A stretch of DNA of 64,000 bases from NCBI RefSeq assembly GCF_014207985.1, contig NZ_JACHMI010000001.1, positions 9,345,001-9,409,000 of the forward strand. Direction: 5' to 3'. Both the position numbers and the translations under genes were made by a program. The notes beneath the pieces were generated by a model. The model made no database searches, was not told the DNA's origin, and saw only the letters and a list, made by a program, of their open reading frames with translations. The DNA is from Nonomuraea rubra. GTDB lineage: Bacteria > Actinomycetota > Actinomycetes > Streptosporangiales > Streptosporangiaceae. Shown one piece after another: positions 25,295-34,151 of the stretch (its first letter is position 1; every line of letters starts with the position of its first letter).

Positions 25295-26617
25295 TCAGCC
25301 GGTCGTGATGGCGCAGGGGATGCCGTTGAGCTTGAAGTCGGCGGGTACGGCGTTCGTCCCGCTGTAGGTCGCCTCGAAGCCGAAGCTGGTGCTGGAGCTG
25401 GCGCCGATGACGGCGTTGTGGCCGGCGTCGCGGGCGGTCACCTGGGTGCCGGACTGGGTCACGGTGGCGTTCCAGGCGGTCGTGACCTGCTGGTTGCCCG
25501 CCCAGCTCCACGTCAGGACCCAGCGGTCGATGGGGGTCGTGCCGGTGTTCCTGATGGTGACGGTGCCGGTGAAGCCGTCGGTCCAGGTGGTTCTGGCGTA
25601 GGAGACCTGGCAGGAGGTGCCCATCTTGAGCCCGCCGCGCAGGTGCCGCTCGAAGGTCTCCCAGGTGGGGTTGGGCGTGCCGGTCTGGGTGGTGCTGCCG
25701 CAGTTGGTGGTGGTGTACGTGGTCTGGGTACCGAAGCGAGCGGGGTCCATGACGTCGGCCATGCCGTGGTCCGCGCCGGGGATCGAGATGAACTGGGCGT
25801 TGCCGCAGCTCGTCCTGATCTTGTTGTAGAGCAGCACGCTCTGGCCGTGCGGCACCAGGAAGTCGCTCTGGCCGTGCAGGAACAGCAGCGGCGGGTCGTT
25901 GGCGTCGACGTAGTTGACCGGGTTGGCCAGGGCCACCTTGTCGGGGCAGGTCTGGATGGCGCAGCCGATCAGGAGGGATTCGGGCGAGACGGGAGAGTCG
26001 TGGTCCAGCCCTCCGCCCGGCAGGTTCTGCGCGTTCATCTGGAGGAAGTCGGTCGGGCTGTAGAAGGCGAGTCCCGTCTGCAGGGCGCTGGAGACGCCGG
26101 TGGTGCCGACGGTGCCCTCCAGCGCCGCGACGCCGCCGGTCAAGGTGGCCATCTCGGTCAGCCAGCCGCCCGAGGAGTCGCCCATCATCGCGAAGCGGTT
26201 GGGGTCGAGCTGGTACGTGGCGGCGTTCGCCCGCAGCCACCGGATGGCCGCCTTGACGTCGTGCACCTGGGCCGGGAAGACCGCCTGCGTGCTGGACCGG
26301 ACGCTGACGCCGGCCACCGCGAACCCCTTGGCGTTGAAGACGGCGGCGATCTCGTCGGCGCGGCTCTTGCCGTCGTCGCTCGACCACGCCGAGCCGCGGT
26401 GCCAGATCAGCAGCGGCCGGGGGGTGATGCCGCCGGACGGCAGGTAGAGGTCCAGCAGGTGGCCCCTGGACCCGGCGGGCTGCGCGGGCGCGTAGGCGAT
26501 GTCGGTGAACACCTGCGTGGCGTGCGCCGGTGGCGAGAGCGCGAGCGACACGCCCAGGGTGGCCAGCATGGTCAGCACCATGCCGAGGATCGAGGCCGTG
26601 CGCTTACGAGCGTGCAT
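25295..26617 (-). CDS. Secreted alpha/beta-hydrolase esterase with C-terminal CBM2
   Basis: Exported enzyme of 440 aa. Residues 1-33 are a signal peptide ending AHA. The alpha/beta-hydrolase domain (about 38-320) has the oxyanion segment WHRGSAW, nucleophile S148 in GDSSGG, acid HGQSDFLVP and histidine GADHGM. From about residue 333 a family 2 carbohydrate-binding module follows (CQVSYARTTWTDGFTGTVTI), with bracketing cysteines and surface Trp residues typical of cellulose binding. The likely job is deacylating plant cell-wall polysaccharides such as acetyl- or feruloyl-xylan; the exact ester is not determinable. The ATG at 26617 follows GGAGG. The xylan-use locus a few kb away fits this role. 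Confidence 0.88.
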   Translation of the reverse strand: MHARKRTASILGMVLTMLATLGVSLALSPPAHATQVFTDIAYAPAQPAGSRGHLLDLYLPSGGITPRPLLIWHRGSAWSSDDGKSRADEIAAVFNAKGFAVAGVSVRSSTQAVFPAQVHDVKAAIRWLRANAATYQLDPNRFAMMGDSSGGWLTEMATLTGGVAALEGTVGTTGVSSALQTGLAFYSPTDFLQMNAQNLPGGGLDHDSPVSPESLLIGCAIQTCPDKVALANPVNYVDANDPPLLFLHGQSDFLVPHGQSVLLYNKIRTSCGNAQFISIPGADHGMADVMDPARFGTQTTYTTTNCGSTTQTGTPNPTWETFERHLRGGLKMGTSCQVSYARTTWTDGFTGTVTIRNTGTTPIDRWVLTWSWAGNQQVTTAWNATVTQSGTQVTARDAGHNAVIGASSSTSFGFEATYSGTNAVPADFKLNGIPCAITTG

Positions 26618-26747
26618 GGTGCGCCTCCGGTGTTCGGATGATCGCCGCGGGCCGAGGTGACGATATGACAGGGATGTGACGGCGGTCAAAGGGTTCGTCA
26701 AATGACGGCGTTCTCCGAACACACCGCGATGACGCGGTTACCGCCCC

Positions 26748-26753
26748 TACAAT
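26748..26753 (+). promoter_or_regulatory. -10 box for leaderless paaX-type gene
   Basis: TACAAT, 4-5 of 6 consensus positions, ends 6 nt before the ATG at 26760. Transcription would start on the A of the start codon. No strong -35 is visible at 17-18 nt. Confidence 0.5.
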
Positions 26754-26759
26754 CCCCAC

Positions 26760-27635
26760 ATGCGCTCTGACAGCCGGGTCACGCCGACGGTCAACAGCGG
26801 TGACCTGCCGGAGGCCGTTCCGTCCCGCCGGTTCGCCGCGGGCACGAGCGGTGTCCGGGGGCTGCTGATCACGCTGCTCGGCGGCTGCGTACGCTCTTCC
26901 GGCCAGGCCACGCCCACCTCGGCCTTCGTCGACGCGCTGGGCCGCTTCGGCGTCAAGGAGGACGCCTGCCGGCAGGCGCTGGCCCGCGCCACCGCGGACG
27001 GCTGGCTCTGCCCGAGCCGCGAGGGGCGGTACACGTGGTGGCGCCTCAGCCCCGCCTTCGAGCAGTTCCTGCGGCTGGGCGCCGAACGCATCCTCCGCTT
27101 CACCGCGACCCAGCCCGACTGGGACGGCCGCTGGCTGGTGGTCCTGGCGCGGGCCGCGGAGACGAACCGGCCGGGCCGGCACCTGCTGCGTACGCGGCTG
27201 CGGCGGGCGGGGTTCGGCAACCCGGCGCCGGGGACCTGGGTCACCACGCACACCGACCGGGCCGAGGAGGCCGAGCTGGTCCTGGACGAGGCCGGGGTCC
27301 GCGATGAGGCGCAGATCTTCGTCGCGGAGCACCTGTCGGGCGGCGAGGCGTCGGCCCTGGTCCGCCAGGCGTGGGACTTCGACGAGGTCGAGCGGGAGTA
27401 CGAGGCGTTCCTCGCGGCGTTCACCCGCCCGTCCTTCGGCGACCCGCTGGTCCGGTTCACCCGGCTGGTGCACGACTGGCGCCATCTCGCGCTCATCGAC
27501 CCCGAGCTGCCCGCGGAGCTCCTACCGGCCGGCTGGCGGGGCGCGCGAGCCGCGCGGCTCTTCCGCGAACGGCACGCGCGGTGGACACCGGCCGCGTTGC
27601 GCGAATGGGATCGGATCAGCGCGCGGACGCGATGA
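26760..27635 (+). CDS. PaaX family transcriptional regulator
   Basis: Regulator of 291 aa with the PaaX layout: a winged-helix N-terminal region (about 30-105; GLLITLLGGCVR, DALGRFGVKEDACRQALARA, GWLCPSREGRYTWWRL), a central ferredoxin-like part (WDGRWLVVLARAAE, RLRRAGFGNPAPGTWV) and a C-terminal domain with WDFDEVEREYEAFLAAF. PaaX of E. coli represses phenylacetate genes and senses phenylacetyl-CoA; actinomycete relatives control varied targets, and no paa genes are nearby. The ATG lies right after a -10 box, suggesting a leaderless message. Confidence 0.9.
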   Translation: MRSDSRVTPTVNSGDLPEAVPSRRFAAGTSGVRGLLITLLGGCVRSSGQATPTSAFVDALGRFGVKEDACRQALARATADGWLCPSREGRYTWWRLSPAFEQFLRLGAERILRFTATQPDWDGRWLVVLARAAETNRPGRHLLRTRLRRAGFGNPAPGTWVTTHTDRAEEAELVLDEAGVRDEAQIFVAEHLSGGEASALVRQAWDFDEVEREYEAFLAAFTRPSFGDPLVRFTRLVHDWRHLALIDPELPAELLPAGWRGARAARLFRERHARWTPAALREWDRISARTR

Positions 27636-27728
27636 AATCCGGGGTTTGCGCGGCGGATGACTATCTTTCCCGGCATCCGGTCAGCAATAATCTTGAGCGC
27701 CATGATCCGGTGCGTCGCAGGAGGATTG

Positions 27729-27947
27729 ATGCGCAAGGCACGCGCGGTTCTCGTCTCGGCCGTTCTGGCCACCGGAATGTCGTTGTCGATCGGCGCCGCC
27801 CCGGCGCACGCCGAGACACTGAACGGCATCTACCGGGAATACTCGGAATGTCAGCGAGTCGGCAGCTACGGTGATGACCAAGGCTGGTGGGACGGCTGGC
27901 GCTGCGAGTGGAAGAGCCAGTATTACTACTACTTCCTCTACGCGTGA
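27729..27947 (+). CDS. Small secreted aromatic-rich protein, function unknown
   Basis: Protein of 72 aa with a clear signal peptide (MRKARAVLVSAVLATG, cleavage after AHA at about residue 28). The mature part is about 44 aa and very rich in Tyr and Trp: GWWDGWRCEW and a run of four Tyr. Two cysteines (C41 and C59) could form one disulfide. The ATG at 27729 follows AGGAGG at 4-nt spacing, and a strong hairpin lies just after the stop, so it looks like a stand-alone transcription unit. I recognise no family. Glycan binding or surface assembly would suit the aromatic content, but that is speculation. Confidence 0.7.
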   Translation: MRKARAVLVSAVLATGMSLSIGAAPAHAETLNGIYREYSECQRVGSYGDDQGWWDGWRCEWKSQYYYYFLYA

Positions 27948-27959
27948 CTCCGTGAAACG

Positions 27960-28002
27960 GGCGCGCCCCCCGGCACCTGAGGGCCGGGCCAGGGGGCGCG
28001 CC
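27960..28002. terminator. Strong GC hairpin terminator
   Basis: GGCGCGCCCCC (27960-27970) pairs perfectly with GGGGGCGCGCC (27992-28002); inside, CGGC and GCCG can extend the stem. It starts 12 nt after the small secreted protein's stop. No T-tract, but the 11-bp GC stem is a typical actinomycete terminator. Confidence 0.75.
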
Positions 28003-28039
28003 GGCACGGCTCCTCGAACAGGCTCGGGGCGGTGCTGGG

Positions 28040-28056
28040 CGGTTCACCGGGAACCG
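28040..28056. promoter_or_regulatory. Palindromic operator candidate upstream of the GH67 gene
   Basis: CGGTTC-ACCGG-GAACCG is a perfect 6-bp dyad, 97 nt before the GH67 start and followed by an AT-rich patch (ATTTTGGTGCATAACC). It differs from the GAAACTTTC sites before the GH3 operon, so the two xylan transcription units may answer to different regulators. Confidence 0.4.
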
Positions 28057-28152
28057 ATAGATTTTGGTGCATAACCGCTGCGTGCGCGCATCTCCGCCGC
28101 CGCGCGTGACCGGGCGGCGTCCCCCGCCCGCGCACCGATCTAAGGAGCCCCC

Positions 28153-30168
28153 TTGACCGTTCCCCATGTGCCCGGCGTGCATCCGGCCTGGCTGCCTCCC
28201 GAGGCCTTCCGCGCCGCCGGCGCGCGCCGCGTGCTCGTGCTCGGCGACGACTCGGCGCTCGCCGCGACCGTGCGGGCCGAGGTGGCCGACGCCTGCGAGC
28301 GGCACGGCGGCGCCGTGGCCGCGCCGGGCGAGGCGTGCGACCTCGTGCTCGCCCTGTCCTCGGCCGGCGACCTGCCACCCGCCGTGCGGGCGTTGCGGGA
28401 GCCGGAGCCCGGCGCCGAGGGGTTCGTGCTGGGCCGGGCGGACGGCGTCACGGCGGTGCTCGCCGACGACCCCGCGGGCTTGTTGTACGGCTGGTTCGAG
28501 GTGGCCAGGCTCGGCGAGGCGGCGTTCGGCGAGGCGCGCCCGGCCACGGCGCACCGCCCCGCGCTGCGCAGGCGCATGCTGGACCACTGGGACAACATCG
28601 ACGTGCACCCGGTGATGGGCCAGGTCGAGCGCGGCTACTCGGGCGGTTCGATCTTCTGGCGGGACGGCGCGCTGCGGGCGGACCTCACCCGGGTACGCGC
28701 GTACGGCCGGCTGCTCGCCGCGACCGGCGTCAACGCGGTCGCGATCAACAACGTGAACGTGCACACCGCCGAGGCCCACCTGCTGACCGACCGGCTCGGC
28801 GAGGTCGCCGCCATCGCGGCCGAGCTGCGCCCGTACGGCATCAGCGTGCACCTGTCGGTCAGCTTCGCCTCCCCGATCGTGCTCGGCGGCCTGGACAGCG
28901 CCGACCCGCTGGACGAGTCCGTGCGCGAGTGGTGGGCCCGCACGACCGAGCGGGTCTACGAGACGATCCCCGACTTCGGCGGGTACGTGGTCAAGGCCGA
29001 CTCGGAGGGCCAGCCGGGACCGTTCGCGTACGGGCGCAGCCACGCCGACGGCGCGAACATGCTGGCCGACGCCCTGGCCCCGCACGGCGGCGTGGTGTAC
29101 TGGCGCGCCTTCGTCTACAACCACCGCCAGGACTGGCGCGACCGCACCACCGACCGCGCCCGCGCGGCCCACGACCATTTCGCCCCGCTGGACGGCCGGT
29201 TCAGGGAGAACGCGATCCTCCAGGTCAAGTACGGCCCCATGGACTTCCAGACGCGCGAGCCGATCTCCCCCGTGATCGGCGCCATGCCGGCCACCAGGCT
29301 CGCGGTGGAGCTGCAGGTGACCCAGGAGTACACCGGCCAGCAGCGGCACGTGTGCTACCTCGGCCCGATGTGGAGCGAGGTGCTCGGGTTCCGCTTCCGG
29401 GGGCCGGGCGAGCCCACGGTCGCCGAGGTGGCGGCCGGCGGCGGCCTGGTGGCGGTCTCCAACGTGGGCGACGACCCGTACTGGACGGGCCACCCGCTGG
29501 CCCAGGCCAACCTGTACGCGTTCGGCCGGCTCGCCTGGTCCCCCGAGCTCGGCCCGGCGGCGATCCTGGACGAGTGGATCGGCCTGACGTTCCCCGGCGG
29601 GGGCGAGCTGGTGCGCGGCACGCTGCACGAGATGATGGACGGCTCCTGGGAGACCTACGAGCGGTACACCGCGCCGCTCGGCGTCGGCTTCATGGTCCGC
29701 CCCGGCCACCACTACGGCCCGGACGTGGACGGGTACGAGTACACGCCGTGGGGCACCTACCACTTCGCCGACCGCGACGGCGTCGGCGTGGACCGCACCC
29801 GCGCCACCGGCACCGGCTACACCGGCCAGTACCCGGAGCCGTGGTCGCAGGTGTACGAGTCGCTCGCCGAGTGCCCCGACGAGCTGCTGCTCTTCTTCCA
29901 CCACGTGCCGTACGAGCACGTGCTGCGCAGCGGCGTCACGGTCGTCCAGCACATCTACGACACCCACTTCGCGGGCGCCGAGGAGGCGGCCGGGATCCGG
30001 CTGGCGTGGGAGAAGCTGGCGGGCTCCGTGGACCCCGCGCTGTACGCGCGGGTCCAGGAGCGGCTCGACGAGCAGGTCCGGTGCGCGGAGGAGTGGCGCG
30101 ACCAGGTCAACGCCTACTTCCTGCGCAAGTCGGGGGTGCCGGACGCCCGCGGCAGGCGCATCTACTGA
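28153..30168 (+). CDS. GH67 alpha-glucuronidase
   Basis: Intracellular glycoside hydrolase of 671 aa that removes 4-O-methyl-glucuronic acid from the non-reducing end of xylo-oligosaccharides. Family landmarks: LLYGWFEVARL, DHWDNIDVHPVMGQVERGYSG, the probable acid E285 in KADSEGQPGP, and the base pair D364 (KYGPMDFQ) and E392 (TQEYTGQ), close to the positions in the Cellvibrio enzyme. No signal peptide is seen, so uronylated oligosaccharides must be imported first. A TTG start at 28153 is used because AAGGAG lies 5 nt upstream; an in-frame GTG at 28168 is the alternative. Its 3' end overlaps the convergent DUF624 gene by 7 bp. Confidence 0.95.
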   Translation: MTVPHVPGVHPAWLPPEAFRAAGARRVLVLGDDSALAATVRAEVADACERHGGAVAAPGEACDLVLALSSAGDLPPAVRALREPEPGAEGFVLGRADGVTAVLADDPAGLLYGWFEVARLGEAAFGEARPATAHRPALRRRMLDHWDNIDVHPVMGQVERGYSGGSIFWRDGALRADLTRVRAYGRLLAATGVNAVAINNVNVHTAEAHLLTDRLGEVAAIAAELRPYGISVHLSVSFASPIVLGGLDSADPLDESVREWWARTTERVYETIPDFGGYVVKADSEGQPGPFAYGRSHADGANMLADALAPHGGVVYWRAFVYNHRQDWRDRTTDRARAAHDHFAPLDGRFRENAILQVKYGPMDFQTREPISPVIGAMPATRLAVELQVTQEYTGQQRHVCYLGPMWSEVLGFRFRGPGEPTVAEVAAGGGLVAVSNVGDDPYWTGHPLAQANLYAFGRLAWSPELGPAAILDEWIGLTFPGGGELVRGTLHEMMDGSWETYERYTAPLGVGFMVRPGHHYGPDVDGYEYTPWGTYHFADRDGVGVDRTRATGTGYTGQYPEPWSQVYESLAECPDELLLFFHHVPYEHVLRSGVTVVQHIYDTHFAGAEEAAGIRLAWEKLAGSVDPALYARVQERLDEQVRCAEEWRDQVNAYFLRKSGVPDARGRRIY

Positions 30169-30851
30169 CGCGTGAAGCGCTGCTGGACCTCGGTGACCAT
30201 CGCGCGGCTGTTCCACAGGAGCGTCGCCGTGAGCACCGAGGCCAGCAGCGCCAGCGCCGCCTCCGTGGCGACGACCGTGACGCCGCCGGCCACGATGAGC
30301 AGGCACGCGTTGGCCAGGGTGGCGCCGGGGAAGCGGCCCAGCGAGTACGCCGCCAGCTTGGCCACGTCCACCGCCCTGAACGCGAACAGCGAGGTGATGA
30401 CCAGGGCGTTGGCCACCCACAGCGTGGCGCCCGCCGCCAGGACGACCAGCAGCGCCGCCCACCAGCCCGGCACCCCGGCGGCCGAGAAGTTGCCCAGGTT
30501 CGTCCCGACCAGGGCCAGCACCACCAGCCAGGGGACCCAGATCTTCATGGCGGCGCCGAAGTTGAGCCGGTAACCGCGCCAGAACGCCGACGCCGGGCGC
30601 AGCTCGGTCAGCTCCCTGCCGCGGTGGCGCAGCGCGTACAGGGCGGCGGACAGTGCCGGGCCGGCGGGCAGCAGGCAGGCGGCCATCAGCGGCACGTTGC
30701 CGGCGGAGCGGTCGAGCAGGACGAGCACCACCAGCCCGGGCACCGCGGTGAGCAGCACGAGCAGTTCGACGACCAGCAGGGTGTAGATCAGAGCGGAGAC
30801 CCGCGAGAGCGGGCCGGTGCCGAACTTCCGTGAGGCCGTCACGTCGCTCAT
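30162..30851 (-). CDS. DUF624 family membrane protein
   Basis: Membrane protein of 229 aa with five or six hydrophobic segments (such as LIYTLLVVELLVLLTAVPGL and WWAALLVVLAAGATLWVANAL) and the N-terminal LSRVSALIYTLLVVE pattern of DUF624/YesL proteins. YesL-like genes sit in many oligosaccharide-use operons with LplB/LplC-type transporters, as here; their molecular role is unknown. It is the last gene of the GH3-permease-permease-binding protein-GH39 operon, 37 nt after GH39. CAGGAGAGG precedes the ATG at 30851. Confidence 0.85.
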   Translation of the reverse strand: MSDVTASRKFGTGPLSRVSALIYTLLVVELLVLLTAVPGLVVLVLLDRSAGNVPLMAACLLPAGPALSAALYALRHRGRELTELRPASAFWRGYRLNFGAAMKIWVPWLVVLALVGTNLGNFSAAGVPGWWAALLVVLAAGATLWVANALVITSLFAFRAVDVAKLAAYSLGRFPGATLANACLLIVAGGVTVVATEAALALLASVLTATLLWNSRAMVTEVQQRFTRQ

Positions 30852-30888
30852 CGCGTGCCCCTCTCCTGGTGTCCCGGGCCGTCGCCGG

Positions 30889-32400
30889 TCACGTGCCCTC
30901 CGCCAGGCCGAGCAGCCGGCGGTCGTCCCACCACGGCGGGGTCTCGTCCGCCACCGGGGTGAGCTCGACGAGGGTGACCTCGTGGCGGTCGAGCGTCAGG
31001 TCGAGCTCGGCCGTCCCGCCGGTGACCGGCAGGCTCCGGTGGCGGCGGACCGGTTCCGCCGCTTCCCGGAGGATATCGAGCTGCTTGGGGTGGGGTGACC
31101 GGGGACGCCCCATTTCGGACCAGGCCGTCCACGCGTTGCCCAGCTCCTCGCTCACCGACGAGCGCAGCATGAAGACGGAGTCCCCCGGCATCGGGACCGC
31201 CAGCCGCACGGTGTGCCCCGCCACCGCCGGGCCGCCCGTGACGTCCACCGGAGCCCACGCCAGCACGGTGACCCGGCCGGTGGAGTCCCTGGTCACGAGG
31301 TGGTCCTCGCCCCTGGTCAGGACCTGGTCGCCCATGCGGGCCATGAACGCGTACAGGTGGTAGGTGGGCTTCTTGATCTGCCGGTGGGTCAAGAGGCCGA
31401 AGCCGCCGTGGAAGATCGAGGTCGGGATCCCGACCTCCTCGAACATGTCGCTGAACGTCCAGTACGAGAAGGAGTCCACCAGGTCGCCGCCCGCGGCCAG
31501 GACGGGGGCCAGGTAGGCGGCGTTGAAGGCCGTGTCGTGGATCGGGTTGTCGGGGCGGTAGGAGGAGTTGAACTCGGTGATGTGCACCGGCAGGTCCGCC
31601 AGCGGGCCGCCCGCGAGCTGGCGGCGCGTGGTGGCGAACTGCTCCAGCAGGCCGGAGGCGGGCGCCATCGTCTGGTACACGCCGAACGGCACGTGCTGGG
31701 CCGGGCCCGAGGTGTAGGCGTGGCGGCTGAGGAAGTCCACCGGCACGTCGCGGGCGGTGACGAAGTCGGCGAAACGCGGCATCCACTCGTCGGAGCCGGG
31801 CGAGATGGACGGGCCGCCGACCTGGAGCGACGCGTCCACGTCCTTGATCGTGCGGGCGGTGATCTCGTACAGGCGGTGGTAGGCGGCCTCGTCGGCGCCC
31901 TGCCAGAACTGCTCGAGGTTGGGCTCGTTCCAGACCTCGATCGGCCAGCGGCGCACCCGGTCGAGGCCGTAGCGGTCGATCAGGTGGGTGAGGGTGGCCC
32001 TGACCAGCTCGGCCCACTCCTGCCACGAGCTGGGCGGGGTGACGTTGCCGCGCCACCAGAACACGGTCTGCTCGCCCGAGGCCAGGCCCGACGGCATGAA
32101 GCCCAGCTCCAGGAAGGGCTCGATGCCCAGCTCCAGGTAGGCGTCGAGGACCTGGTCCAGGTACGTGAACGAGTGCCGGACGTGCCGCTCGCCGCCGTAC
32201 TCGTAGGGGCGGTGCACGCCGGCGCCGTCGCTGAACAGGCCGTGGCCGCGGATGTACCGGAAGCCGATCTCCCGCTGGGCGAGCGCCAGCGAGTCCTGGT
32301 AGTCGCGCCGCAGCGCGAGGTCGAAGCGTCCGGTGCCGACGCAGAAGCGCCAGGCGTCGGACAGCCGCCCGGAGGGCTCGCCGGGGACGAGGTTGCGCAT
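30889..32400 (-). CDS. GH39 family beta-xylosidase
   Basis: Predicted cytoplasmic enzyme of 503 aa. The (beta/alpha)8 domain carries the acid/base E159 in EVWNEPNLEQFW and the nucleophile E276 in VHITEFNSSY, the clan GH-A pattern of GH39; a beta-rich C-terminal part follows (about 370-503). GH39 members are beta-xylosidases or alpha-L-iduronidases; the company of GH67, GH3 and a sugar importer supports xylo-oligosaccharide cleavage. No signal peptide. It lies 70 nt after the binding-protein gene, with a strong hairpin in between that may lower its expression relative to that gene. Confidence 0.92.
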   Translation of the reverse strand: MRNLVPGEPSGRLSDAWRFCVGTGRFDLALRRDYQDSLALAQREIGFRYIRGHGLFSDGAGVHRPYEYGGERHVRHSFTYLDQVLDAYLELGIEPFLELGFMPSGLASGEQTVFWWRGNVTPPSSWQEWAELVRATLTHLIDRYGLDRVRRWPIEVWNEPNLEQFWQGADEAAYHRLYEITARTIKDVDASLQVGGPSISPGSDEWMPRFADFVTARDVPVDFLSRHAYTSGPAQHVPFGVYQTMAPASGLLEQFATTRRQLAGGPLADLPVHITEFNSSYRPDNPIHDTAFNAAYLAPVLAAGGDLVDSFSYWTFSDMFEEVGIPTSIFHGGFGLLTHRQIKKPTYHLYAFMARMGDQVLTRGEDHLVTRDSTGRVTVLAWAPVDVTGGPAVAGHTVRLAVPMPGDSVFMLRSSVSEELGNAWTAWSEMGRPRSPHPKQLDILREAAEPVRRHRSLPVTGGTAELDLTLDRHEVTLVELTPVADETPPWWDDRRLLGLAEGT

Positions 32401-32423
32401 GGATCAGTCCTTGGAAAGAGGTC

Positions 32424-32460
32424 GGCCGGGCCGCCCCCGGCAGGAGGGGACGGCCCGGCC
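32424..32460. repeat. Intercistronic hairpin after the binding-protein gene
   Basis: GGCCGGGCCG (32424-32433) and CGGCCCGGCC (32451-32460) form a perfect 10-bp stem; CCCCC and GGGG inside the loop may extend it. It lies 11 nt beyond the binding-protein stop on the minus strand. Stem-loops after binding-protein genes commonly stabilise the upstream message and partly terminate, so that binding protein is made in excess. Confidence 0.65.
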
Positions 32461-32470
32461 TGAGGGGGAA

Positions 32471-34111
32471 TCAGCCGCCGTGCGCCTTCTTGAACCGCTC
32501 GTAGGCGCCGTTCACGAGGGTGACGTACTGGGTGGAGTTCTTGGCCTCCAGCTCCTTGACGTAGGCGTCCCACTCGCTCAGGTCGCGCTCGCCGAGGATG
32601 AACTTGAGGGTGTTCTGGGTGACGTGGTCCTTCAGCGGCGTCTCCCAGAGCGAGACCTGCTCGCGCTCCTCCTCGCTGAGCGGCGCGGCCGGCTCGACGG
32701 GCCACGTCTTCCTGGCGTTCATCACGTTCTGGAACTCCATCTCCTCGTCCGAGAACGTGGACTGGAGCAGCTTGGTGGGGCCGCCGTAGGCGAACACGCC
32801 GTTGCCGAAGCCGAAGTCCTTCTGCAGGTGCTTCGGCGCGCCGGGGTTGAGGCCGACGTAGTCGACGTCGTCGGCCAGCTTGTACTTGTCGCCTTCCTTG
32901 GTGAACGTCGTGCCCTCGACGCCCCACTTGGCGAACTCCAGGCCCTCGTCGGAGTACCAGAGCCAGTCGATGAACTGCATCATGGCGACGAAGTTCTTGT
33001 TCTCCAGGGCCTTCTTGGAGATCATGATGCCGTTCTCCAGGCGGGTGGCGACCTTGTAGTCGCCCGCCGGGCCGGTCGGCACCGGGATCTTGACGATCTT
33101 GGCGTCCTTGTTGTTCTCGGTCAGCGGGCCCCGGTAGTCGTTGATCAGCACCTGCGCGTTCGTGCTGATCACGAAGGACTTGCCGGAGATGAACTTCTGC
33201 TTGGCGGCCTCGTCCTGCTGGGTGAAGCTCTCGGGGTCGAGCAGCTTCTCCTTCACCAGCTTGTTCAGGTACTCGATCGCCTGCTTGTACTGCGGCATGG
33301 CGCCGGTGTAGACGAACTTGCCCTGGGCGGCGTCGAACACCGCGTGCTGGTACTCCCAGCCGCCCTTGGTGCCGTACGCCTGCGCGATGAGCTTGATCAG
33401 GTTGCCGCCGGGCGTGGGCACGCCCCAGCGGTCGGTCATCGGGTAGAGGTCGGGGTACTCGGCCTTCATCGCCTTGAGCATGTTGTAGAAGTCGTCCAGC
33501 GTCTTGGGGACTTCCAGCTTCAGCTTCTCGAGGATGTCGGTGCGCACCGCGAAGGAGTAGTCGGCCCAGGCGGCCTCGTGCAGGCCGGGCAGCAGGTAGA
33601 TCTTGCCGTCCGTCTGCATGATCGAGTTCAGCTCCGGCTGGAGCTGCCACTTGGCGACCTTGTCCTGGAAGTTGGGCATCAGGTTGAAGTAGTCGCTGAC
33701 CGGGAGGATCGCGCCGGACGAGACGAACGCCTCCTCCTGCGGGTGGTAGGTCTTCGGGATGATCAGCGGGGCGTCGCCTGCGGCGATGAGCAGGCCGCGC
33801 TTCTTCTCGTAGTCGCTGAGCGGCACCTCGACCGGCTTGAGCGTGACGTTCGTGCGCTTGGTCAGCTCCGACCAGAACAGCCAGTCGGGCTTGTTCGGGT
33901 AGAACGAGTGGTTGTTGTAGAGCACGTCGAACGAGAGCGGCTCGGTGGCCTTGAACTGCTGGCCGACACCGTACGACGCCATCGAGCCGGCCTTGTTGGC
34001 CGCGTCCGTGGCCTTGGCCGGGGTCTCGCTGTCGCTGCCGCAGGCGGTCAGGGCGAGGCCGGCGAAGGCGCTGAGGCCGAGGATCGCCTGACGCCGCGAG
34101 ATTGCGCGCAT
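32471..34111 (-). CDS. Extracellular sugar-binding lipoprotein (LplA type)
   Basis: Predicted lipoprotein of 546 aa. The N-terminus MRAISRRQAILGLSA has a twin-arginine-like SRRQ and a lipobox LTAC with C24 as the lipidated residue. The mature part is a large cluster D-type binding protein (LPVSDYFNLMPNF, YLLPGLHEAAWADYSFAVRTD, GKSFVISTNAQVLINDY), long like LplA/YtcQ proteins that bind oligosaccharides. It works with the two permeases upstream; likely ligands are (glucurono)xylo-oligosaccharides, from the glycosidases around it. AAAGGAA precedes the ATG at 34111. It lies 40 nt after the LplC-type permease. Confidence 0.92.
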   Translation of the reverse strand: MRAISRRQAILGLSAFAGLALTACGSDSETPAKATDAANKAGSMASYGVGQQFKATEPLSFDVLYNNHSFYPNKPDWLFWSELTKRTNVTLKPVEVPLSDYEKKRGLLIAAGDAPLIIPKTYHPQEEAFVSSGAILPVSDYFNLMPNFQDKVAKWQLQPELNSIMQTDGKIYLLPGLHEAAWADYSFAVRTDILEKLKLEVPKTLDDFYNMLKAMKAEYPDLYPMTDRWGVPTPGGNLIKLIAQAYGTKGGWEYQHAVFDAAQGKFVYTGAMPQYKQAIEYLNKLVKEKLLDPESFTQQDEAAKQKFISGKSFVISTNAQVLINDYRGPLTENNKDAKIVKIPVPTGPAGDYKVATRLENGIMISKKALENKNFVAMMQFIDWLWYSDEGLEFAKWGVEGTTFTKEGDKYKLADDVDYVGLNPGAPKHLQKDFGFGNGVFAYGGPTKLLQSTFSDEEMEFQNVMNARKTWPVEPAAPLSEEEREQVSLWETPLKDHVTQNTLKFILGERDLSEWDAYVKELEAKNSTQYVTLVNGAYERFKKAHGG

Positions 34112-34151
34112 GGGGGGATTCCTTTCTGGGGGTTGTGAGGCGTCGGGAGGG

